Program-made: the position numbers and the translations under genes
In this document: piece after piece, positions 11,790 through 23,889 of the stretch
How the letters are laid out: every line of letters starts with the position of its first letter
How positions within the stretch are numbered: position 1 is the stretch's first letter
The notes under the pieces: model-generated
What the model saw: the letters and a program-made list of their open reading frames with translations, nothing else
Database searches by the model: none
Told to the model about the DNA's origin: nothing
DNA from: Ochotona curzoniae
Lineage: Eukaryota; Chordata; Mammalia; Lagomorpha; Ochotonidae
Assembly (NCBI RefSeq): GCF_017591425.1
Contig: NW_024466218.1
Span: 13,468,001-13,532,000, forward strand
Reading direction: 5' to 3'
DNA length: 64,000 nucleotides

Positions 11790-12085
11790 AGTTAAGATAT
11801 CACTCCTCTCTCTGCAAAAATTATTAATGCACCTAGGTTAGAGGCCTGGTTCCAGTCACAATTCAAGTTTGCTTCTAATGTGAGCCCCTGCGGACACCAA
11901 GTGATAACCATAGAAACTGGGCCCCTACCAGCCACACAAGGACCACAGACTGAATTCCTGGATCCTGATTTGTCTAGGAACTAACCTGGTGATTACCAGC
12001 ACTTGAAAGTGTTGTCAGTATGTGATAGCTCTTTCTCTCTTTGTCTTTCAAAACACATAAACTGAAGTTTAAAAAATTGTCTTAA
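11790..12085 (+). mobile_element. Old C-SINE, plus strand
   Basis: Strongly diverged: AGGCCTGGTTCCAGTCACAA retains a B-box-like word, GAATTCCTGGATCCTGATTT corresponds to the GTTCCTGGCTCCTGGCTTC block, and CTCTTTCTCTCTTTGTCTTT with an A-rich end marks the 3' side. Confidence 0.68.
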
Positions 12086-12981
12086 AAATTTTAGGGAGGA
12101 TGACCATACGTAAAAATTACCTTCGACTGAATTAGTCACAAATTTGAAAATTTATTGTGCAAGTACAGAAAATTTGGTGTATGAAAATTAGAGCAATGAT
12201 GGAGATTTGCAGGATATATGACTATACAGTCTTTATGAAAACTCGTTGGAGTGATTCAACAGGTCAGTTGCTCAAATCTTATAGGTCCTTGTTTTGGATA
12301 GTATACATATGATAAAAATCAAGTAAAATATGTTTAATGTTCTCCTCTATTCATTATGGAATATGCAAATGTATGATTTTTCAAAAGACATATAATCTAG
12401 CCTTTGGTTTTGGAGTTTGAGTAGATATTTGATCCTTGCTACTTCTGCTGTTTGAGTTGTAAAATATTTATTTCATCTTTAATTAATTGTTATGATGCAG
12501 TGTAAAGCAATGTGATACTTGGAAAATGACTTATGATTGAAAAAGCCAAATCTTAAAAATGAAATTGCTTACAGCTTTTAGGATTTTCCAATACTTGTCT
12601 GTTGTGGATTACATTGTGTAAGTTATATCTTTTTAGAGAGTTCTGTCTTTTCTTATTAAAAGGCAGAATTGAAAAAAAATAACATGAACTGTGTATAAAG
12701 AAATAGGCCTTATATGAACACTAATTATCAAGTATTGAAAAGAAAATATTAAATTACTGTATTTGTTTTCTCATTTCCTTTTGAAAATATACCGAATAAT
12801 GTGTTCAGACAGAAGAAAAACTGAAAGCAAATATTGAAAGTGACAGAAAATGTAATCCCTCAGGAATTTACAAGAGATGGGCATTCATAAGCTGTGTTGA
12901 TCAAAATGAAGAAGTCAGTATGACCAAGAAGTTATTGGAATGACGGATATGAAAGTAGATTAAGCTAACTGGGTCACTCAC

Positions 12982-13106
12982 TGTATTTAGCAAAAGGTGC
13001 CAAGGAGTAATGATAAAGACAGCTATGCTTATCCCATAAATTGACATATTAGAAATGTGTGGGTCAAATGCTACATGAGTGACGTGAGGAAAAGTGCGAA
13101 ACAGGC
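12982..13106 (-). other. Minus-strand exon-like segment B (probably chance)
   Basis: On the minus strand an acceptor (TTCCGTTGTATCTTGCAG) ends at 13107, and a good donor (ACA|GTGAGT) starts at 12981. The 125-bp segment is open in one frame; its translation starts LFRTFPHVTHVAFDPH and is otherwise hydrophobic. Hydrophobic products are expected from the T-rich strand of AT-rich DNA, so this is weak. The region just upstream (13107-13279) is open in another frame. Confidence 0.12.
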
Positions 13107-13999
13107 CTGCAAGATACAACGGAAGAATGATGCTCCTTTAGTTTACACTCTTGGAGCCATGGGAACACACCCAAAGTAGACAGAATTATTCCAACTCCCA
13201 CAGAAATTGCTATATGAACCAAGGAATTAAAAATAAGTTGAAGGGAAGGAGGGGAAAATGCAAAACTTACGAAAGGCACTTTACCATCTTATGGTAGAAA
13301 CAAGGAAAGAGAGAATAATCTTGCTGTGATAGCAAAAGAAAAAAAAAAGACTTTGAGAAGTTGAAACACAGTTTAGCCATTGATCTTATGTATGGGCTTG
13401 TTCATTCAAAGACCACAATTTTGATAAGCAGCATTATGGTTTATGGGTGTCATTTTTGAAGAGATCACATACGTGAATATTGGGAAAAAGAAATTTAAAT
13501 AACAATAACATGGTGTAGAGTTAATTTTGAGTGTATGTCTCTTCAAAGAAAACTTTGTGGCCTAGGATTACAAAAACAGAGACAAAGCAGTGACATGAAT
13601 GATTCTACATATAAGCATGTATTATTTTTGGAAGTGTCACCCTCTTATGCCAAGACTGCTATCTATAAATCCAAATATTACTATATTTAATCAAGAATAT
13701 ATTACCACTGCAGAAACAACACACACATACAAAGAATGGGTTTTGTACCTATATAATGAGGGTTGATAGAAACCCATGAAATCTCAGAATTTTCTAGACT
13801 GACCCTTTAAGAGGGCCAAGTCTAAGAATGGACAACACAAATGTAGGTGGACTTGCTGCTTTAAAACATGTCACTGCCTTTGCCAAAGCCATCCATCTGT
13901 CTCATATTTAAAAATACACTGGACAGGTGATGTCCATTAATCCACACTCAAAACACAAACACACAGACCTTGGATTTATTTGATAAAATCAGTATAACC

Positions 14000-14028
14000 T
14001 TTTTTTTTTTTGTTTTTTTTTTTTTTTC
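14000..14028. repeat. T-rich homopolymer tract
   Basis: Nearly pure T with a single G. It may be the tail of a decayed retroposon, but no body could be identified beside it. Confidence 0.85.
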
Positions 14029-16164
14029 AATGTAAAGAGCACACAGAGACTTAAAACACAAGACTTTTAAGTGTCATTTAAGTGTACTCTCTTCTGGTCA
14101 AAGGAAGAAGGAATCTTTCTAATAGGAACATCTTGACAGATAATTGAGTTGAGCTTTATAGTAAGGATGCCAGAGAGGGAGAGGATACTCCAAGTATCTA
14201 TTTTCTATGTGTTAAAAAGGAGGAACCCACACCAAGGTGTAGAGATCTCTGATTCAGAACCTTCCTTCCTGAAGGCTGATGGACCCATTTCATGCTTGTA
14301 TTTGCGAGACTGAGTCACTTGAAGAACTGTGTTCATTGGCTAACACCATGGAATGGAGAAGTGTTATTGCAGTGGATGTGATAGCGAGGTGCCCAATGTC
14401 AGGGGTCAGGCTTGGACTTGGTGACTTGATATGAAGAGACATGGAGGTGACAGTATTGGGAGAATACTTCTTGAGAATTTCTTAGCTTTGAGACACACTG
14501 AGAGAATATAAGGCAACTAGATGCCAACAGCAACCATAGTAGGTCAGCAAAGAACCAAGAACACAGCTCCACACTTATTAACCAGGAAATATCATACTCC
14601 TAGGGGAAGAAGGCTGATTCTGGGACATACTTAAGATTCCATTAAGTTTCTGAGAAAGGGAGACAGACAGAGGTTGTATAGCTACGCTGGGAAGGACATA
14701 CCAGAACAACAGCATTTATCCATTAATGGTTATTCCTTTTTAGCAATGAGACGTAGCTACCTGTGATAATGACATTCTTCAAATAAATTATAGGTGAGTC
14801 CCGTATGTTCAGCAAAATCTATAAACACTTAAATAAGAGACAGAGATCTTAGTTTCAGACATGAACAACAACTGCTGATGGGAAGGCTGTGATCAATTTT
14901 TGGATACACGTTCTGATCTACCATTCAGTCATTTGGAATAGGGAAAAAGGTTCTACAGTCCTATTCATTTGTACATATGCCTTTTATATTGTCCAGTAGG
15001 TACACCTAAGTAATCCCGACTCTTGAGACTTTTTTTCTGGCAATCAACCCCTCCTTTAGCTCTTTACATACAGCATATAGCACATTGAAGCATATCCATC
15101 ACTACACATATCTTTAAAAGCTCATTGAAGTCAGCAACACAGAGCTCTCTACTTGCCTTTTATGGTCTGTTACAATCCCGTTTGAGGCCATTACTTAGAA
15201 GGGAGGTGGCAGACAGTAGTGTCCGGTTTTACTTTGAGAACAGGAAGAGTAAGGCTCTAACCACTTTGCACCCTGACTCCCCCCTGCCCGCCACCACCAC
15301 CTCCACCAACATCTGAAACCAGCTGACAGGCATTAGCTAAATTGCCAGGAGTCAGATATCCACATAATGTAAGATAAAATTTCACTTGACATAGATATTT
15401 ACTTTAAACATATTCAGCATAATTATTTTCATTGAAGCATCGATAGATCCAACCTATGGCGAGTTAACGAGAGTCTCACCTATCCCTGTCAGGCATGTTC
15501 TCTCAGCAAAGGTGGAACCAGATCACACGGTATCACTCAGTCTTGTCGGAGGAGATATCCTGTCACTGATTAAAGAGCTGCATGCCCGCTTTAGTCACAA
15601 AAACATTTCATGAGTTAACCTTGTTTCTGTCTTAATGGATTCAGGCCATGTAATGAGAGCTACCAAAGCGGACATGAAGAAACCCTTCGAGAGACAGAAC
15701 ATGTCACTTCTCACTTCTTCACTAATGGCATTCCCTCCTGGGCTGAGTGAGACCTTCTGGGCAGGGCTGGAAGAGTCAGAGTCATTTAAAATGCATCAGC
15801 ATTCAACATTTTCTTCAAATCTGGAGGAAGGCATCACAGAGATGTTTTTGCTTTGTTATGAGCACCAAAGACAATACATGTGCCTTAGCTTTATCGATGC
15901 TGTCTGATGAGCTAAGGGCAGAGACAGGATTATGTATCTTTGGATACACAGTGCACATTCCACCTTTTCAAAAACCTGTTTCTATAAAACTGCCCAAACT
16001 TCATAACACTCTTGTGAGTTGCTGGATCCCCGAGAAGTTGTTTCCTTGTTTTGGTAACAGATTGGGCAGTCAAAGCTCAAGGGGTTTAAAGGCTAACTGT
16101 GAGATACACCATGAATGAACTCCTGACACAGGATCAGACCAGAGCACCTCTAATTATTCAACTA

Positions 16165-16204
16165 ATTGCATGTATGTGTGTGTGTGTGCACATGCACACG
16201 CACT
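16165..16204. repeat. TG/CA tract with a purine-pyrimidine alternating core
   Basis: TGTATGTGTGTGTGTGTGCA is followed by CATGCACACGCAC. The strict purine-pyrimidine alternation is compatible with Z-DNA. Confidence 0.75.
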
Positions 16205-16310
16205 GGTGACAATTTAATAATCGTCATGACAATGCTGTAAGGCATGTAAGACAAATAATTGTACCGCTCAGGGAGACTCAGGAAAATGAGTGCTGAGTTA
16301 CTGAAAGTTG
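16205..16310 (-). mobile_element. MIR fragment, minus strand (tentative)
   Basis: TTTAATAATCGTCATGACAA, TGTAAGGCATGTAAGACAAA, TAATTGTACC and CAGGGAGACTCAGGAAAATG resemble the reverse MIR order (TTAATCCTCACAACAACCCT, GAGGTAGGTA, then GAGGAAACTGAGG). Confidence 0.4.
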
Positions 16311-17389
16311 CCATTCCATTTTTTGCCAATTTGAAGAAGCAGCTAATTCATAAACTACATGGTAGGCACATTTAACTGTTCTAGGATTTTTCTCATGCTT
16401 CATGAAAACAGAGATCATAACTGGGAAACCAACTGTAAAATTAAAAGAACTAGATGTTGCCAATAAAGACCATCATTTCAGGAAAATAAATTTGTTTCTT
16501 GGAAGCTGTTCTTGAATGTATGCTTGAGGTGCCCACAAGAAAACTAATTGAACCGAGAAACAAATTGATCTTGCTTCACTGGTTTATATGAACAGAGTAA
16601 AATACACACCAACAGGTTATATCACTTAATAACTCCTTGTTCCCTATAATGAATCAATGGCAAGATCACCTTGAATTATTATGTTTTGAAATCGTATGTG
16701 CAAAGTAGCCTAAGACCACGGTTCATGCACTAAGTTATGGATTTCATTAGAATAGTTTCAAAGGTAAAAGAATCAAGGCAATACTTTTGTAGTGCTTTAT
16801 CCATCATACTTTGAAATTCTGCCTCTTGGAAGTTTTTTTTCAGCTAATTTAGCAGTGATATCAGCATAGAGATGAAATAAAATTGTACATTTTAATATTC
16901 TAGTTTGGTTGTCTGGATATGTGTCATTTTGTTATGTGAAGACATTTTATTGGATCTTGCCATGGAAAAGGGGTCAGAATGTTGCAAAATCAATTCTCTA
17001 AAGTTGGGAGTTCTTCTTGTGTTGGTTCCACAAGTGACATGAATCTGGTTAATTAAAATGGAGGCCAGTGGGAATTTGCAAGTTATATTTTTTGTTCTTT
17101 TAGTTTGTAAAAGGTACAATTCATTGTAGTGCAGCTACTTAATTTGGAGCTCACCAAGGTGACACTGAAGGAAAGCCTGAAAAACTCCCTGCCAAGTGTA
17201 TCTCTATAGTTCATTTTTTCTTGATATCCTAAAGCCAATCTCCCCTGTCTGTGCCTTATGGAAAAATGTTTTCCTCTTTTAAAATGATGATCATCTTTCC
17301 AAATGCTAAGTTTAGTGTAGGGAGGGACATAGATTATGTTTGCATTTGGAGTAAAAAAGTTTACAGAGAAAACTATTAGTAACCATTCA
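16311..17389. other. Unique sequence
   Basis: Short frames at 16278-16463 and 16892-17119 (minus) lack any support. No repeat recognised. Confidence 0.4.
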
Positions 17390-17672
17390 AGAATGGGTGT
17401 TGTGGCTCAGGGAGATAGCTCATTCCTTGTGATGCCTGCTGTGTCCAGTTCCAGTCCTGCCTCTGCCTTTGATTCAGATTACACTAATAGGCGCCCTGTG
17501 GGGCAGCAAGCGATGGTTCATATACTTGTGTCACTTGCCAGGCATAAGGGAGACCTGGATGGAATTACTGGCTCCTGACTTCAACCTGGACTAACCTCAG
17601 CTTTTATGAGCATTGGGGGAATGGACTAGAGGAAGGGATCTCTCTCTTTGTATCACTCTTTAAAATAAATTT
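17390..17672 (+). mobile_element. Old C-SINE, plus strand
   Basis: TGTTGTGGCTCAGGGAGATA forms the tRNA-like head and GGGAGACCTGGATGGAATTA and CTGGCTCCTGACTTCAACCT form the middle. CTCTCTCTTTGTATCACTCT with TTTAAAATAAATTTAAAGG is the tail. It belongs to the older subfamily. Confidence 0.78.
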
Positions 17673-17861
17673 AAAGGAAAATGTCAGTCTGCTATGAATC
17701 TGTAAACATGAGGGGGCAAATATCTCATGCACTGTTTGTAAAGCCTTATGATAATGCTTACTGCTTTATGTTTTCCACCATTTTCTTTTAAGAAATATGT
17801 TTTTCATTTAAATTTGCTGCAAATTCAAATCTTATACATTTGAAGCTGAAATATATGCATT

Positions 17862-18173
17862 TAAACAAAGTTTTTTAAAAAAAGATTTATTTTTTATTAT
17901 TTTTTTTTTTGAAGGCGATTACAGAGGGAGACAGAGGAAGGTCTTCCATCAATGATTCACTCCTAGTGAGCACACGGCGATGCTATGCTGATCAAGCAGG
18001 ACCTCTTCAGGTCTCCACGCGGGTCAGGGTCCCAAAGCTTTGGGCTGTCCTCGACTGCTTTCCCGGGCCACAGGCAGGGAGCTGGAAGGGAAGTGGGGCT
18101 GCTGGGATCCTGGGCATGCAAGGCGAGGACCTTAACCACTTGCGCCACCGCGCCAGGCCCTAAACAAAGTTTT
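17862..18173 (-). mobile_element. Young C-SINE, minus strand, perfect TSD, internal deletion
   Basis: Perfect 13-bp direct repeats TAAACAAAGTTTT (17862-17874 and 18161-18173) bound the copy. The head CGCCACCGCGCCAGGCCC retains CpGs. Near 18106-18116 the usual stretch between two GGGAT words, which includes the B box, is missing; this looks like a small deletion between short direct repeats and would cripple Pol III transcription of this copy. Frames on both strands here are SINE-derived. Confidence 0.92.
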
Positions 18174-18185
18174 AAAGCCATAACT

Positions 18186-18545
18186 AATGTTCTAGTTTTT
18201 TAAAACATATGTATTTATTTATTTATTATTGGAAAATCAGAGTCACAGAGAGGAGGCGAGACAGAGAGAACGATCTTCTGTCCAATGATTCACTCCCCAG
18301 GCAGCCACAATGGCTGGAGCTGATCTGATCCTAAGCCAGAAGTCCAGAGCCCTTTCTGGGTCTCCCATTTGGGTGCAGGATCGCAAAGTTTTGAGCTGTC
18401 CTTGACTGTTTTCACAGGCCACGAGCAGGGATCTGGATGGGAAGAGGGGCCACCAGGACACAACTGGAGCCTCTATGGGATCCTGGTGCAAGGTGAGAAC
18501 TTTAGCCACTAAGCTACCATGCCAAACCCAATGTTTTCTAGTTTT
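18186..18545 (-). mobile_element. C-SINE, minus strand, with TSD
   Basis: Bounded by AATGTTCTAGTTTT (18186-18199) and AATGTTTTCTAGTTTT (18530-18545), identical apart from two extra T. The body has the usual order, including GGAGCTGATCTGATCCTAAG and GGTCTCCCATTTGGGTGC. It was inserted only about a dozen bases beyond the previous SINE. Confidence 0.88.
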
Positions 18546-18572
18546 GCACATCAAATACCTCTAAGATAGAAA

Positions 18573-18885
18573 GTCTTATTTATTTTCTTCATTTTTTATT
18601 TGGAAGTCAAAGAGACAGAGAGATAGAACACAGAGAGATCTTCCATCCACTACTTGATTGTCAAATTGGCTGCAGCAATGTCACTGTATCAAGCTGAAGA
18701 CAAGAGATTAGAATCCAGTCCAGATCTCCAAAATGGCTCACAGGGTTCCAGGCACTTGAACCGTCCATCTGTTGTATCTCAGGATGTGCTCTCTCACACC
18801 TTGTTTCAGAATGTAGACTGTGAACTTGAATTGGCTACTGCCAAGACAGGGTGCATCCATCCTGACTGCTATGCCAAACACTGAT
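18573..18885 (-). mobile_element. Old C-SINE, minus strand
   Basis: TTTTTTATTTGGAAGTCAAA is the tail side, GATCTTCCATCCACTAC the next block, and TGACTGCTATGCCAAACACT the head side. It is degraded and is the third minus-strand copy in a row. The 76-codon frame at 18654-18884 is internal. Confidence 0.75.
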
Positions 18886-19591
18886 ACCAAGACGGTTCTC
18901 AATAGACCATTTTCCAAAAAGATACTTTAGCACTGAACTTGTTATGAATATAAGATTGTGGAGTCAAAAAGAACTTTGAATTTCATTTGTCAAGTGGTTT
19001 TTCACTATTTTAGTATAAAATAGTGAGCCTGTCCTCTGTTCCCTAGAGGCTCATTACTTGGAAATAGTCTGCATGTTTCTCATCTATTATGAAGAATTAT
19101 ATACCTAACCAGCTAACACTCAAAGACTCATATCATCATGTACAATTAGTATTAATGCATTAAGAAAAAATGATGATATGTCATCTTTTTATTAGCCTGT
19201 GCAGTCTTATTGCTGTATTTATTCCCATTAAGTTACATGAAACACTGAAAATAACTAATGAGTTTGCAACAATCTTTATAGAATCTGAATATGAACCACC
19301 AACCCCCTAAATCCATTTACAAATTCAGAAATTTAGAATGAAATGAGTTAACAAAACTATGTAATATTGTAATATTCTATCATCTTCTATCTGCAATGTC
19401 TTGAGGGGCTTCCCAGCACACTAGCTGTCATTAAGAAGGCTAAGCACTTATTCGTTTAGGGCATAGAAATCTGTGAGCACAGAAGGGGCTTAAAGAGGAT
19501 GCTTTTGATACAAGTTCAATTTTCAGACAAATTTCAACAGAGTGGGACTTTAATTAGGTTAAGTGAATGCGTCTAAGTTCATTCTTCTTTA
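18886..19591. other. Unique AT-rich sequence
   Basis: Nothing recognised. Confidence 0.4.
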
Positions 19592-19948
19592 CAGATGTAT
19601 ATTCTTCTTTTTTTTAAGATTTATTTTTATTTTTATCGGAAAGGCGGATATACAGAGAGGGGAGACAGAGAGGAAGATCTTCTGTCCGATGATTCACTCC
19701 CCAAGTGAGATCAACGGCCGGAACTATGCCGATCCAAAGCCAGGAGCCTCTTCCAGGTCTCCCACGCGGGTGCAGGTTCCCAAAGCTTTGGGCCGTCCTC
19801 GACTGCTTTCCCAGGCCACAGGCAGGGAGCTGGATGGGAAGCGGGGCTGCTGGGATTAGAACTGGAACCCATATGGGATCCCGTGGCATGCAAGGCGAGG
19901 ACTTTAACCACTGCGCCACTGCGCCGGGCCCAGATGTACATCCTTCTT
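19592..19948 (-). mobile_element. Young C-SINE, minus strand, with 18-bp TSD
   Basis: One of the two best-preserved copies. The flanks CAGATGTATATTCTTCTT (19592-19609) and CAGATGTACATCCTTCTT (19931-19948) differ by two transitions. The head CACTGCGCCACTGCGCCGGG and the body keep many CpGs, consistent with recent insertion. The 136-codon minus frame (19614-20024) and smaller overlapping frames come from this SINE. Confidence 0.93.
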
Positions 19949-20310
19949 CCAGAACTGAATCTAACAATTCACCCCTGTAACAGCTGGCTCCAAATGGCCA
20001 GGATTTGCAGATAACTGACCACATACGTCACTTTTGTCCTTCCTTTTAATTTATGACCAATCCAGGAAAGCCGGACAGACGATTACACAGGCCATGTCAT
20101 TTGCTTTGCTTTTAGCTGGCTTCTCCATACAAATGGCTTCCAAGAAAGTCTGAAGCCTTCCCTTCTTTTAGTTTCTGTCAACACTAGCAGAATATTGGTC
20201 CAGTCCTTTGTGTTAGCCCATTCTGAATAAACATCTCTTATTTTCTCGATTATTCTTCAATTACACATATATTTTTGATTTGCAATGTATTAGCTTGAAA
20301 ATCAGACCAG
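19949..20310. other. Unique sequence
   Basis: Nothing recognised between two SINEs. Confidence 0.4.
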
Positions 20311-20629
20311 TTTTTTTTTTTTTTTAAAGATAAACTTATTTTCATTGGAAAGGCAGACATACAGAGAGATTTTCCATCTGCTGGTTCACATTCCAAGTAG
20401 CCACAGTGGCAGGAGCTGAGCCAAATGAAATCTAGGAACCAGCAGCTCCTTCTGGATCTCCTGTGCGGGGACAGGGTCCTACGGCTTTGGTCCATAGTCT
20501 GCTGCTTTGCCAGGCCGCAAGCAGGGAGCTGAATGAGAACTAGAGCAGCCGACATACAAACTGATGCTCATATGGGATCCTGACCCTTACTAGATGAACA
20601 TTGAGCCACTGGGTCACCATGCTGGGCCA
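20311..20629 (-). mobile_element. C-SINE, minus strand
   Basis: A T run at 20311-20325, TTTTCATTGGAAAGGCAGAC, GGATCTCCTGTGCGGGGACA, then GGTCACCATGCTGGGCC at the head end. A clean target-site duplication was not found. Confidence 0.87.
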
Positions 20630-22128
20630 AGAACTAGGCTTTAAATCTGTTTTTATTCATTATCTTTAAACAGAGATAGAGATAATTTTGAAAATTGACA
20701 ATTATCCAATCCATCAGTATTGTAATATTGCTCAGCCAAACAAGAACACACATATGCATTTGCTCAGGGGTGGAAGCAAACACATTCATTCTCTCTGACG
20801 TGAGAGATATCACCCATGACTCCATATTCAAAAAGACACTAGAGCTGTTTTTCTGGGTAATTGCCTGGCCTGAAAAGCACTTGTATTTAACACCATGATA
20901 ATAAATGATGCATAGCACACAACATTCTGTGGGGAATATACAGGTAAGCAAGGAAGATACTCTGCCTTCTAGAAGCTTCTAACATCATGGAAAGAGTGAT
21001 TGTGCTATAGAAAAACTATAAAATTAGATGGCCTATGAAACACAAAGTAAAGAGTGTAATTATTTTAGCTGTTTAGACTTGAAAACAACTTGGTTAAGAT
21101 CAGGTAAGACTTCATGAAAGAATTAGCATTTGAACTGGGAAAACCCCATTGAATTGCAAGCCGAATAGCATTTTTCTTCTTGGTATTGCTGCAGATGTGT
21201 TTCTATTGTCTAATCATTGATTTTAGAATCAACATTTTAATTAATCCAAACCTTAACTGGTTTCTGGATTTAGTATTTTTTTCCATCTATTGAAACTTAA
21301 AATCTTTCTTCATTGTGTTTACAAGTGTTTTTATAGTGCTTTTTTTTTTAATTGAGAGTGATGGTAGTTGAATGATGATTCTTACTGAATCATGGATTTT
21401 CATAAAATGAAGAATATTTTAAGCTTTCACAAGACTCAGCCTTTTGCATTGTCCATCTGTCAAAGTTCATCAAAGCCAAGAGATCACAATCATCAATTTC
21501 AACAAAATGCAAAAGCAATGATTAGAGATGTGAGAAACATTTTAATGTGTTCATAAAAATTAATGTTCACTTGATAACCTTGCATATACATATACATTTT
21601 CCTTTAAACAATTTTTCTTTTCTTTATTTTTTTGTGGTTAGCAAAAGGCATTCTATTCAAGTTATCATAGTGGATGCACAATTTGAGGGTGAAGCTTCTG
21701 ATTTCATCTCATAAACTCAGAATAGCATTATTTATTTTCACTTTATTCACAACAGTTAAAGCTGGAAAACAATACTTTAGTGATATTTATTCAAGTCATC
21801 AGATAATTGAGGTTGAAAGGGCAATAATTAATATAAAGCAGAAACAAGCACTGGAAAAATTTAGGAAACACTGAGTACTTGCTAACCTGGGAAGATTTAA
21901 TTTCCTTGCATGACTGCCGCAAATCAACTAAACAAAAAGTTTAATGGATCATCTGAAAGTAGTATAAAGTTGCTGTGAGAGTATGGAGCCTCAGAAGAGG
22001 AAGTTGTACAGATTGTCACCGGATTTTACTCCAATAATCCCTGAATCCCAACCTGGAAAGATTTGAGTAAGCCCCCTCATGTTGCTTATAGAATTCTTCC
22101 AGGGCCACTAAGTCTCACATCCCTCAAT
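20630..22128. other. Unique sequence
   Basis: Overlapping opposite frames at 20634-20951 and 20695-20898 have no domain match I recognise. No repeat identified. Confidence 0.4.
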
Positions 22129-22533
22129 GAATAAAATAGCTAACTTTCATGTCTTTTCGTTTGTGGGAATGTATACTGATGGGGTAAGAGAGACTACCAT
22201 ATGAGATGTGGGGATACAATACAATATGTATCTGTGCTTCCAAATCAAAGAAGGACTCCCATTGAAACTGTTGGAAATGTGTAGGCAATGGGATGCTGGA
22301 CTTTCTGATTGCCTATACCAGCAATATCAGGGCACACTTAGATAACACACTAATGAAACCATGACTCCATATAAAGAACTATACTAAGGCAGTAACTTGG
22401 GAAATCTGTCGAGGGGTGGGAGTTTGCGGGGAAGGAGAGGAATCCATGTCTCTATGAAATTGTACAATAAAATAAAAAACTTCAAAATAAAAATTTAACT
22501 ACAACAGCAAAAGAATAAAATAGCTAACTTTCA
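22129..22533 (+). mobile_element. 5'-truncated L1 3' end with perfect 21-bp TSD
   Basis: A perfect 21-bp direct repeat beginning GAATAAAATAGC lies at 22129-22149 and 22513-22533. The roughly 360 bp between has the structure of an L1 3' UTR: a G-rich polypurine tract (GAGGGGTGGGAGTTTGCGGG, near 22411-22430), then ATGAAATTGTACAATAAAAT and an A-rich tail. Words such as ATGCTGGA, AATATCA and GAACTATACTA recur in the same order in the second L1 end at 31680-31945, which supports one family. Only the 3' end is present, as expected of truncated target-primed insertion. Confidence 0.85.
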
Positions 22534-23889
22534 AGGAAATAACATCAATATTGTAACCTATGGGCACTTGTGGAACTCTGTAGCAGATAGCAGAGAGAAA
22601 TACACATGAAGTAGGGAAGTCCATATGCGCTTGGCTGTTCTATATGAAAAATTTATGAGTATCACATCCACTTTTGCCACTAAGGCACAAAAGTCTTCAA
22701 CAGTAGGGAATTTGTGTAGCCTATTGTTACTGTTACGATATCACAGCATCTAGAATTAGGAGATGGAAATTACTAGTAAAAATTCTGTGAGGTCATCTGC
22801 TCTACTACAAGTTAGGAAACACGTCTTACCCTTTGAATAAAGGTCATCACAATTGTAACATGAGGACACTGAAGAACAATAATTTAAGCAAAACAGGGGA
22901 GGAGAAGGGAGAAACAGGAAAGATAAAGTATAACGTGTTCATAAAGAGGAACATGTCCTATAGTAACCGTTAGAGCTAAAAGATGGTCGAGACTAATTTG
23001 AAGATGACACTCCAGCTAGCATGTTCACCAACGCCTGCTTAATCAGAAGATCTGAGAATATGTTTACTCTTACATACCCTACTTACCCTGCTAACAGACA
23101 TTAGGTAAAAATCACAGTGTAATGCAACTTGACAAATGGAAAAAAAATGGAAATAATTCAGAGGAAAACACTCAAGAAGGCGACAAAACAAAAAGTAAAA
23201 TATTGCCAAAGGAACTCAAAGATTCTGGCACATGGAGAATGCCTACTGCAACAACAAATGTCAATTCGAGCTAGTTTTTGAACTGTGTTGAACACTGACA
23301 GCCACTCTCAAGACCTAACACAAAAAGATACACATATTTCCAAGGATAAAACTGTTGGTATTTGTATCTATTATTCCCTACAATGCATCTGATTTGAACA
23401 ACAATAAAAGACATGGAAAATACAGAAAAAGGCAAGAATTCGGATTGACAAAATTATCATTAGAGTAAAACTAAAATATGACATGATACTATGATGCCCA
23501 AAAAATTTAAATGATTTATGGTTAATAAGATAAAAGCTGTAAGAGAGAAGGTGATCAGCATGCCCGATCAGATAGGTAGTGACCACAAATCATAGAATCC
23601 ATAAGAAGACATCAAAATCCACAAGTCACATAAAGAATATTCTTAATTTCAAGGAAGAAATAATTTCTGCAGAAACAATCAGAGACCACAAAGCCAAGGC
23701 AAATTGCCAATTAAGAAAGAAAATTAGAATATGCATGGATATATATATAGTAACATGAATGTTGAGATCAGCCTGGAAACAGGAGTTGGGCAGTATTTTG
23801 TCCTCCAAAGGAAAGGTCAACACTATATACTTATGAAAAAGTCTACAAACGAAAGAGTAATTTTGAAACACTAATGCAGTTGGCACACT
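22534..23889. other. Mostly unrecognised; may include degraded L1
   Basis: A-rich plus strand with many AACA and AAGA words, as in L1 coding strands, leading into the recognisable ORF2 remnant. No specific L1 segment could be aligned by eye. Confidence 0.3.

Larger units (their letters stand above)
12086..16164. other. Long unique stretch, no gene demonstrated
   Basis: This is the longest stretch without a recognised repeat. It holds a minus-strand exon-like segment (listed separately), a T-rich run at 14000-14028, and a higher-complexity block at 15480-16120 with two overlapping plus frames (15635-15907 and 15747-16118, in different frames). Neither frame has a recognisable motif. Confidence 0.4.

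Noticed and set aside
14744..14792. Splice-like pair CTTTTTAG ... ATAG|GTGAGT
   Set aside because: All three frames contain stops. A non-coding exon cannot be supported without transcript data.
19614..20024. 136-codon minus frame and overlapping 98-, 91- and 76-codon frames
   Set aside because: They lie almost wholly inside a young C-SINE; similar peptides recur in other copies (for example at 18243-18554 and 29357-29734).
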